From Pseudomonadota bacterium (GTDB lineage Bacteria > Pseudomonadota > Alphaproteobacteria > Acetobacterales > Acetobacteraceae): a stretch of 6,681 nucleotides of DNA. A program made the position numbers and the translations under genes. Each line of letters starts with the position of its first letter. The stretch's first letter is position 1. The notes under the pieces were generated by a model that saw only the letters and a program-made list of their open reading frames with translations, made no database searches and was not told the origin of the DNA. The DNA is taken from positions 1 to 6,681 of the forward strand of contig JAKBCD010000108.1 of NCBI GenBank assembly GCA_021808205.1. Direction: 5' to 3'. This document shows, in pieces, positions 1-4,917 of this stretch.

Positions 1-1033
1 TACCACGCGCCACCAGTGCGGCGATGGCTTGCGCCCGCAACGCCGCGATGATCTCTGCCACGGGCTGCACCACCGTGACCATGCCAATCGATTGGCCGGC
101 CATCACGGAGCCGTTTTCCACGTCTCCCTCAATGACCGCGCGGCGCAGCGCACCAGCCCAGAAGTGCTCAATTTCCAGTTGCGCGGCGGTTTTGTCCAGT
201 GCGCCGGACTGAAATTTTTGCACCACTTCGGCCTGATGACGCATGAAACGCTTAGTGCCCTCGTTCACCAGCCCACGCACGGGAATTACGGGAAAGCGTT
301 CGTCCAGCTGCACGCTGGGCACGGCATCCCGCGCAGCGGCACGGATGAAGGCTTTTTTGAAATTCTCGTGCGCGATGCTTTCCAAAGCCGCGGCGAATAG
401 CGTGCCAAGCTGCACCCCCGCCGCGCCCATCTCCAGATAAGCCAAAATCGCCTCGCCCCGGCCGATACCGCCTGCCACGAACACAGGCACTTCCGTTATG
501 TTGGGCAGAATTTCCTGCGCCAGTACGGTGAGCGAGACCGGGCCAATATGCCCACCTGCCTCTGAACCTTCGATCACCAGCGCGTCCGCGCCGGATTTAA
601 TCAACCGTTTAGCTAAAACAAGCGCGGGCGCAAAGGCAATAACCCTGGCGCCGCCATCCTTCGCGGCTTTAATGTGGGCAGCGGAGGGAATGCCGCCCGC
701 GAACACTACATGGCCAACCTGCTGACGAACACAAACCTGCACTAGCTCATCCAGCGCTGGGTGCATGGTGATTAGGTTTACGCCGAAAGGCTTGTCGGTC
801 AGAGACTTGGTTGCCTCGATCTCTTTTTCCAGCAGGGCGGGGGGCATGGCGCCACAGGCGATAACGCCGAAACCGCCGGCATTGGAGATGGCTGAAACCA
901 GATGCCGCTCGGAAACCCAGCTCATCGCTCCGCCCAAAATAGCGTGGCGTGTGCCAAGGAAATCCGCGCCCCGCTTTTGCAGGGCGTCCAGCCGGTCAGC
1001 CGCGGCGGCGGTCTGGTCCATCGCGTCAGGCAT
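1..1033 (-). CDS. Nitronate monooxygenase / FabK-like NAD(P)H flavin oxidoreductase, 3'-truncated by window edge
   Basis: The frame is open from an ATG at 1033 through base 1, giving 344 residues without a stop. It is an FMN-binding TIM-barrel protein of the nitronate monooxygenase (2-nitropropane dioxygenase)/FabK superfamily. Visible signatures are GGAMSWVSERHLVSAISNAG (34-53), SEAGGHIGP (157-165) containing the histidine (H162) that acts as catalytic base in nitronate monooxygenases, AGGIGRG (187-193) and GVQLGT (206-211), the last two fitting FMN-phosphate loops, and MAGQSIGMV (311-319) near the usual C-terminus. The family normally ends soon after that, so only a few residues are probably missing. 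Family members oxidise alkyl nitronates or act as NAD(P)H-quinone or enoyl reductases, and the sequence alone does not decide which. The start overlaps the lysC stop by 8 nt (ATGCCTGA), suggesting co-transcription and coupled translation. No clear Shine-Dalgarno is seen, and an in-frame ATG at 1021 is an alternative start. Confidence 0.9.
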   Translation of the reverse strand, partial: MPDAMDQTAAAADRLDALQKRGADFLGTRHAILGGAMSWVSERHLVSAISNAGGFGVIACGAMPPALLEKEIEATKSLTDKPFGVNLITMHPALDELVQVCVRQQVGHVVFAGGIPSAAHIKAAKDGGARVIAFAPALVLAKRLIKSGADALVIEGSEAGGHIGPVSLTVLAQEILPNITEVPVFVAGGIGRGEAILAYLEMGAAGVQLGTLFAAALESIAHENFKKAFIRAAARDAVPSVQLDERFPVIPVRGLVNEGTKRFMRHQAEVVQKFQSGALDKTAAQLEIEHFWAGALRRAVIEGDVENGSVMAGQSIGMVTVVQPVAEIIAALRAQAIAALVARG

Positions 1034-2240
1034 CGAGGTCATAGGCCGTGTGCAGGGCGCGCACCGCAAGCTCGGTATATTCGGCGGAAACCAACACCGA
1101 GACCTTGATCTCCGAGGTGGTGATGGCCTGGATATTGATATTCCGCTCCGCCAGGGTTTTGAACATTGTGCCCGCCACACCGGCGTGGCTGCGCATACCC
1201 ACGCCGACCACAGAGAGCTTGGCCACATTCGGGTCGGAGGTGATTTCGGCAAAGCCGATTGCCGGTTTTGCCTGCTCCAGGCATTGCAGGGCGCGGGCCA
1301 TGTCGGTCTTGCCGACGGTAAAGGTCATGTCCGTTGTGCCGTCGGCCGAGACATTCTGCACGATCATGTCAACGTTGATATTGGCTTCCGAAAGCGGCAC
1401 AAACACGGCGGCGGCGATGCCAGGCCGGTCGGGCACACGGCGAACGGTGACCTTGGCTTCGTCCCGCGAATAGGCGATACCGGCTACAATTTCCTTTTCC
1501 ACAACCTCTTCCTCATCAACAACCAGTGTGCCCGGGATATCCGCGAAGCTGGAAAGCACCTGCACGCGCACGCGCTCTTTCATCGCCAATTCCACTGAAC
1601 GGGTTTGTAGTACTTTTGCGCCCACGGAGGCGAGCTCAAGCATCTCCTCGTAAGTAATTTTGCTCAGTTTCCGTGCATTAGGAACAATGCGCGGGTCGGT
1701 GGTGTAAACGCCGTCCACATCGGTATAAATATCGCATTGGTCGGCTTTCAGCGCCGCTGCCAGCGCCACGGCGGAGGTGTCAGACCCCCCGCGCCCCAGC
1801 GTGGTAACACGGTTATCCGGGCCGACCCCCTGGAAGCCCGCCATCACCGGAATTTGCCCTTGCTTCATGCGTTCGATTAGCTCATCGCCGTCGATGCTCT
1901 GGATCCGGGCCTTGCCGTGCTCGCCATTGGTCTCCACGGCCACCTGCCAGCCCTGCCAGGAGCGTGCGTCCTGTCCCAGCTCCTGCAGCGCTATCGCCAC
2001 CAGCCCGGCGGTAACGTTTTCGCCGGTGGCCACCACCGCGTCATATTCCCGCGCGTCGAACAACGGCGAGAGGGACTGACAATAGCCAACCAGTTGATTG
2101 GTAACGCCAGACATGGCCGAAACGACAACGGCAACCTCATTGCCTTTATCGGCCTCGGCCTTGACCCTGCGGGCCACATTCTTAATCCGGTCAAGGTCGG
2201 CGACGGAGGTGCCGCCGAATTTCATCACGATACGCGCCAT
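1026..2240 (-). CDS. lysC: Aspartokinase (aspartate kinase) with two C-terminal ACT domains
   Basis: Phosphorylates L-aspartate with ATP, the first committed step to lysine, diaminopimelate, threonine, methionine and isoleucine; cytosolic. The protein is 404 residues, normal for monofunctional proteobacterial LysC (about 400-415). The kinase domain (about 1-245) shows KFGGTSV (7-13), TGENVTAGL (72-80), TLGRGGSDTSAV (147-158) and YTDVDGVYTTDPR (172-184). Two ACT domains follow, about 264-340 with QNVSADGTTDMTFT (295-308), and 341-404 with TTSEIKVSVLV (374-384). These contain the segments that bind lysine/threonine in feedback-regulated enzymes, so allosteric inhibition is likely (inferred). 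The ATG at 2240 was chosen because the family begins just before KFGGTSV. The frame could extend to 2411, but that would add 57 residues lying over ubiG with no family resemblance. An AGG six nt upstream of the ATG is only a weak Shine-Dalgarno. It is divergent from ubiG and overlaps the downstream flavoprotein gene by 8 nt. Confidence 0.97.
   Translation of the reverse strand: MARIVMKFGGTSVADLDRIKNVARRVKAEADKGNEVAVVVSAMSGVTNQLVGYCQSLSPLFDAREYDAVVATGENVTAGLVAIALQELGQDARSWQGWQVAVETNGEHGKARIQSIDGDELIERMKQGQIPVMAGFQGVGPDNRVTTLGRGGSDTSAVALAAALKADQCDIYTDVDGVYTTDPRIVPNARKLSKITYEEMLELASVGAKVLQTRSVELAMKERVRVQVLSSFADIPGTLVVDEEEVVEKEIVAGIAYSRDEAKVTVRRVPDRPGIAAAVFVPLSEANINVDMIVQNVSADGTTDMTFTVGKTDMARALQCLEQAKPAIGFAEITSDPNVAKLSVVGVGMRSHAGVAGTMFKTLAERNINIQAITTSEIKVSVLVSAEYTELAVRALHTAYDLDA
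1500..1514 (-). promoter_or_regulatory. Possible internal ribosome-binding site and GTG start for a LysC beta (regulatory) subunit
   Basis: Inside lysC, the purine run GAGGAAGAGG (1514-1505) precedes an in-frame GTG (1502-1500, codon 247). The spacing from GAGGA to GTG is 7 nt. Initiation here would yield a 158-residue protein made only of the two ACT domains. In Bacillus and Corynebacterium aspartokinases a beta subunit is made from an in-frame start at the equivalent point. Caution: the purine run is also just the codons for three glutamates, so the match may be accidental. Confidence 0.3.
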
Positions 2241-2313
2241 AATAAACCTGAAGTCCAAAACCTTGTGGAAAGCGGGCAGGGGCGTCACATAGCGGTGGAG
2301 CAAGGTTTGAGCA
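2241..2313. promoter_or_regulatory. Divergent lysC-ubiG intergenic region
   Basis: This 73-bp gap is the only space between the two divergent units, so the promoters for lysC and for the ubiG operon should lie here or reach into the 5' ends of either gene. I see no convincing sigma-70 promoter. The best plus-strand candidate, TTGTGG (2263-2268) with a poor -10 about 17 nt later, is weak, and so is a TTGCTC/TATGTG pair on the minus strand. The gap ends in AAGG (2302-2305), 8 nt before the ubiG ATG, a plausible short Shine-Dalgarno. It also holds the inverted repeat listed separately. Promoter activity is inferred from gene layout, not read from motifs. Confidence 0.45.
2258..2308. repeat. 8-bp perfect inverted repeat (AAACCTTG / CAAGGTTT) in the divergent gap
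   Basis: AAACCTTG at 2258-2265 is the exact reverse complement of CAAGGTTT at 2301-2308. The arms are 35 nt apart and their centres are 43 bp apart, close to four DNA helical turns. The right arm contains the AAGG that is the likely ubiG Shine-Dalgarno. It could be paired operator half-sites or an RNA stem masking that site if the transcript begins upstream of 2258. It could also be chance. Confidence 0.4.
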
Positions 2314-3021
2314 ATGAGCCAAGGGTCGGTCATAGGAGAAGAAATCGCGCGGTTCGACGCGCTGGCGGCGGAATGGTGGGACCCGCATGGCCCCATGCAA
2401 CCCTTACACATGATGAATCCGCCCCGCGCAGCCTGGGTGGCAGAGCGGGTGCGGCGACGATTAGGGGCGGGAGTCGCGGTTCTGGATGTTGGCTGCGGCG
2501 CTGGTCTGCTGGCCGAGGCGCTGGCCCGCGAGGGCTTCGCTGTGACAGGGCTGGATGCCGGGGCCGAGGTGATTGCCGCCGCGCGCGCCCATGCCGAGGG
2601 GCAAGGGCTCGACCTGACCTACCGCCAGGGCACGGCCGAAGCACTGGCGGCGGAGGGTGCCAAATTCCCGGTGGTGACGGCGCTGGAGATTATCGAGCAT
2701 GTGACTGATCCGGCGGCGTTTCTGGTCAGCCTCAAGGCGTTGCTGGCGCCGGGGGGCTTGCTGTTCCTCTCCACCCTCAACCGCACGCCCAAATCCTACG
2801 CGGTGGCGAAGCTGGGGGCGGAATATATGTTGCGCCTGCTGCCCGTGGGCACGCATGATTGGAAACGATTCATCACGCCCGTTGAGTTGGGGAGGCTATG
2901 CCAGGCGGCGGGTTTGCGCCTGGCGGACACGGCGGGGCTCTCTTATTCGCCGCTGGCGCGGGGCTTCAAGGCGAGCCGGGATTTGTCGGTGAATTACATC
3001 GCCATGGTCGTGGCGGATTAA
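2314..3021 (+). CDS. ubiG: Ubiquinone biosynthesis O-methyltransferase
   Basis: SAM-dependent methyltransferase that carries out the two O-methylation steps of ubiquinone synthesis on polyprenyl-catechol and demethylubiquinol intermediates, acting at the inner membrane in other bacteria. The protein has 235 residues, slightly shorter than the usual 240-250. The N-terminal segment FDALAAEWWDPHGPMQPLHM (14-33) followed by NPPR is a UbiG signature. VLDVGCGAG (56-64) is SAM motif I, D81 after VTGL is the acidic SAM-ribose position, and EIIEHVTDP (125-133) holds the E-x-x-E-H metal-binding pattern of UbiG/COQ3. LLAPGGLLFLSTLNRT (143-158) and NYIAMV near the end also fit. The ATG at 2314 has AAGG 8 nt upstream. 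It is first in a likely operon with the M20 hydrolase, recO and parC. A generic class I methyltransferase is the only alternative, and the UbiG-specific N-terminus argues against it. Confidence 0.96.
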   Translation: MSQGSVIGEEIARFDALAAEWWDPHGPMQPLHMMNPPRAAWVAERVRRRLGAGVAVLDVGCGAGLLAEALAREGFAVTGLDAGAEVIAAARAHAEGQGLDLTYRQGTAEALAAEGAKFPVVTALEIIEHVTDPAAFLVSLKALLAPGGLLFLSTLNRTPKSYAVAKLGAEYMLRLLPVGTHDWKRFITPVELGRLCQAAGLRLADTAGLSYSPLARGFKASRDLSVNYIAMVVAD

Positions 3022-3025
3022 GGAG
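3020..3025 (+). promoter_or_regulatory. Shine-Dalgarno AAGGAG of the M20 gene, overlapping the ubiG stop
   Basis: AAGGAG begins inside the ubiG TAA stop codon (3019-3021) and lies 6 nt before the ATG at 3032. This is the strongest ribosome-binding site in the window. It fixes the M20 start, and a ribosome terminating on ubiG would sit on it, which favours coupled translation. Confidence 0.75.
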
Positions 3026-3028
3026 AGC

Positions 3029-3047
3029 GCGATGCCGGATGATTTCG
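3029..3047 (+). repeat. 19-nt direct repeat, copy 1 (start of M20 gene)
   Basis: GCGATGCCGGATGATTTCG occurs here and again, identical and in the same orientation, at 4899-4917. In both copies the ATG is the start codon of a gene, encoding MPDDF. The copies lie 1,870 bp apart and bracket the M20 gene and recO. Confidence 0.9.
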
Positions 3048-4165
3048 CGGCGCAGTTGACCACCTGGCGGCATTATCTGCACGCCCGCCCGGAACTCTCC
3101 CGCCAGGAGCGGGAGACGGCCGCCTTCGTCTGCGCCCGGTTGGAGGAGTTGGGCATTCCCTACGAGGCTGGGATCGGCGGGCATGGGGTGGTGGCCAGCC
3201 TGAAGCGCGGCGGCGCCAATCGGGCGGTTGGTTTGCGGGCGGATATGGACGCGCTGCCGATCCCCGAGGCCACCGGCAAGCCATATGCCTCGCGAAACCA
3301 GGGTGTTATGCATGCCTGCGGGCACGATGGGCACACAACCTCCCTGCTAGGGGCGGCGATGTTGTTGCAGGACGACCCGGACTGGTCCGGCCAGGTGCAT
3401 CTGGTGTTTCAGCCCGCCGAGGAAGGCTTCAAGGGCGCGCATGCCATGGTGGAGGATGGGCTGTTCGCGAGGTTCCCGATGGAGCGCATCTTCGGCTACC
3501 ATAACTGGCCGGGGCTGGAGGCGGGCACGGTGATGGTGCATCCCGGACCAGTGATGGCGGGCGCGGCGAATTTCGAGATCACGCTGAAAGGTCGGGCCGG
3601 GCATGCCGGTATGCCGCATCTCTGCGCGGACCCGGTGCAGGGCATCGCCCAGCTGATCGTGGCGGTGAACAGCATTGTGGCGCGCAACCTGCCACCCTTG
3701 CAGGCTGGGGTTATTTCCACCTGCACGCTGAAGGCCGGCGAGGCGAACAACCAGGTGCCGGAGCGCGCCAGTATGGGCGGCACCATCCGGGCGTTCTCGG
3801 CCGATGCGATGGCGCTGCTGAAACGCCGCCTGACCGAAACGGCGGAGGGGGTTGCAGCGGCCTTCGGGCTGGAAGCGGATGTATGGATCGGCGGGGACTT
3901 AGCCCCCACGGCCAATGAGCCGGAGGCCGCGGAACTGGCCGCCGAGGCTGCCCACCATGCGGGGTTGAAGCTGCGGCGGGACATGGAGCCGACCATGGGG
4001 GCAGAGGATTTCGGGCGGTTCCTGGCGGATATTCCCGGCGCCTATGCCTGGATCGGCAACGGCCCCAGCGCCGGGCTGCACAACCCGGCCTACGATTATA
4101 ACGACGAGATTCTGCCCGTGGCGGCGCGGTTTCTGGCCGCCTGCGCCAAGGCGGCGCTGCGCTGA
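3032..4165 (+). CDS. M20 family metallo-amidohydrolase (hippurate hydrolase / N-acyl-amino-acid deacylase type)
   Basis: Zinc- or manganese-dependent enzyme of the M20D/HipO-like group, which cleaves N-acyl groups from amino acids (hippurate, N-acetyl-diaminopimelate, auxin conjugates). The substrate here cannot be read from sequence. The 377 residues fit the family. Motifs: GLRADMDALPI (67-77); MHACGHDGHT (93-102) with metal ligands C96 and H98; FQPAEEG (126-132) with the presumed general base E130 and ligand E131; GYHNWP (155-160) with H157; the dimerisation/lid domain at about 177-287, including GRAGHAGMPH (187-196); PTMGAEDF (320-327); and LHNPAYDYND (349-358) with the last ligand, H350. 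All expected metal ligands are present, so it should be active. There is no signal peptide, so it is cytosolic. The start is supported by AAGGAG 6 nt upstream. It lies 10 nt after ubiG and 7 nt before recO. Confidence 0.93.
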   Translation: MPDDFAAQLTTWRHYLHARPELSRQERETAAFVCARLEELGIPYEAGIGGHGVVASLKRGGANRAVGLRADMDALPIPEATGKPYASRNQGVMHACGHDGHTTSLLGAAMLLQDDPDWSGQVHLVFQPAEEGFKGAHAMVEDGLFARFPMERIFGYHNWPGLEAGTVMVHPGPVMAGAANFEITLKGRAGHAGMPHLCADPVQGIAQLIVAVNSIVARNLPPLQAGVISTCTLKAGEANNQVPERASMGGTIRAFSADAMALLKRRLTETAEGVAAAFGLEADVWIGGDLAPTANEPEAAELAAEAAHHAGLKLRRDMEPTMGAEDFGRFLADIPGAYAWIGNGPSAGLHNPAYDYNDEILPVAARFLAACAKAALR

Positions 4166-4183
4166 ATGTGCTGTGGAACTTGA
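4166..4183 (+). other. Five-codon mini-ORF (MCCGT) overlapping the recO start
   Basis: The M20 stop codon TGA (4163-4165) is directly followed by ATG (4166-4168), which reads five codons to a TGA at 4181-4183. The recO GTG at 4173 lies inside it in another frame. It could serve ribosome re-initiation or shuttling into recO, or be accidental. I claim no peptide function. Confidence 0.25.
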
Positions 4184-4883
4184 AGGGCCCGCCATTGTTG
4201 TGGACCACGCCCCGCATGGCGAGGGCGATTTCATTGTCACGCTGCTAACCCCCGAAGGGCTGCGGCGGGGCTTGGCCAAAGGCGGGGCATCCCGCCGTCA
4301 GGCCGGGTTGTGGGAAATCGGCAATATTGTCTCGGCCCGCTGGACGGCGCGTTTGCCCGAGCAGTTGGGCGCTTATAGCGCGGAGCTGGTGCGCCCCGCC
4401 GCCGCCCTGGCGATGGAGGATGCGCAGAGCCTCGCGGTTTTGCGCGCCGCCTGCCAGCTAGCCGCCCAGGCATTGCCCGAGCGCGAACCCGCCCCCGCCA
4501 GTTTCGAGGGGCTGCTGCGGCTGCTGGCCGGGATCGACATTCCGGGGTTTGCGCTCTCAGAACTCTGCCGGTGGGAACTGGTGCTGCTGCACGAGCTGGG
4601 CTTTGGGCTGGATTTTTCTTCCTCCGCCGGGGGGAATGACCGGCTGGCCTTTGTTTCGCCGCGCACCGGGCGGGCGGTGACGCTCTCGCAAGCCGGGGAA
4701 TGGGTGGACAGGCTGTTGCCGCTGCCTGAATTTCTGTTGGGCGAGCGCGAGGCCGAGCCAGGGGATTGCGCGGCCGCCCTGCGCCTGACCGGGCATTTTC
4801 TGGCCCGTGATGTGTTCGGCGCGCGCCACCGCCCCCTTCCAGAAGCGCGGCAGGCTCTTTATGAGCGTCTCTCCCAAGACTAG
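4173..4883 (+). CDS. recO: DNA repair protein RecO (GTG start)
   Basis: RecO works with RecR (and RecF) to displace SSB and load RecA at single-strand gaps and can anneal complementary strands. The 236-residue protein is typical in length. The N-terminal OB-fold region (about 1-80) includes IVVDHAPHGEGDFIVTLLTP (8-27), LAKGGASRR (34-42) and GNIVSARWTARLPEQLG (50-66), which match the alphaproteobacterial RecO pattern. The helical C-terminal domain has CRWELVLLHELGFGLDFSS (132-150), FVSPRTGRAV (160-169) and LTGHFLARDVFG (205-216). The CxxC zinc-binding cysteines of some RecO proteins are absent. GTG at 4173 was chosen because the protein then begins MELEGPAIVVDHAPHGE, where family members begin. 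The frame stays open upstream to an ATG at 4044, but that would overlap the M20 gene by 122 nt. No Shine-Dalgarno is visible, so translation may depend on coupling to the M20 stop 7 nt upstream. Confidence 0.93.
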   Translation: MELEGPAIVVDHAPHGEGDFIVTLLTPEGLRRGLAKGGASRRQAGLWEIGNIVSARWTARLPEQLGAYSAELVRPAAALAMEDAQSLAVLRAACQLAAQALPEREPAPASFEGLLRLLAGIDIPGFALSELCRWELVLLHELGFGLDFSSSAGGNDRLAFVSPRTGRAVTLSQAGEWVDRLLPLPEFLLGEREAEPGDCAAALRLTGHFLARDVFGARHRPLPEARQALYERLSQD

Positions 4884-4888
4884 TGGAT

Positions 4889-4893
4889 GAGGA
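4889..4893 (+). promoter_or_regulatory. Shine-Dalgarno GAGGA deciding the parC start
   Basis: GAGGA lies in the 18-nt gap after the recO stop (TAG, 4881-4883), 8 nt before the ATG at 4902. Another in-frame ATG at 4887 would add only MRNAA and would put this site inside the gene, so 4902 is preferred. Confidence 0.6.
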
Positions 4894-4898
4894 ACGCG

Positions 4899-4917
4899 GC
4901 GATGCCGGATGATTTCG
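4899..4917 (+). repeat. 19-nt direct repeat, copy 2 (start of parC)
   Basis: This copy is identical to 3029-3047 (GCGATGCCGGATGATTTCG). The match stops on both sides at a single base difference. The in-frame ATG is the parC start, so ParC and the unrelated M20 protein share their first five residues, MPDDF. Confidence 0.9.

Noticed and set aside
765..1598. Plus-strand open frame of 277 codons across the lysC/flavoprotein junction
   Set aside because: It is antisense to well-supported genes, in codon register with lysC over most of its length, and shows the low-complexity composition of a shadow frame.
2263..2291. Sigma-70-like promoter TTGTGG with a -10 near 2286-2291 for ubiG
   Set aside because: The -10 hexamer (CACATA) is too far from consensus to call; a promoter is expected in the region but not located.
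2241..2411. 57-residue N-terminal extension of LysC to an ATG at 2411
   Set aside because: The extension lies over ubiG and the gap and resembles nothing in the family; LysC proteins start a few residues before KFGGTSV, which fits the ATG at 2240.
1917..2708. Plus-strand open frame of 263 codons spanning the lysC 5' end, the gap and ubiG
   Set aside because: It is antisense to lysC and out of frame with ubiG, both of which have clear family motifs; the Arg/Gly-rich second half is typical of a wrong frame in G+C-rich DNA.
4044..4172. 43-residue N-terminal extension of RecO to an ATG at 4044
   Set aside because: It would overlap the M20 coding sequence by 122 nt with a Pro/Arg/Ala-rich wrong-frame sequence, whereas RecO homology begins at the GTG at 4173.
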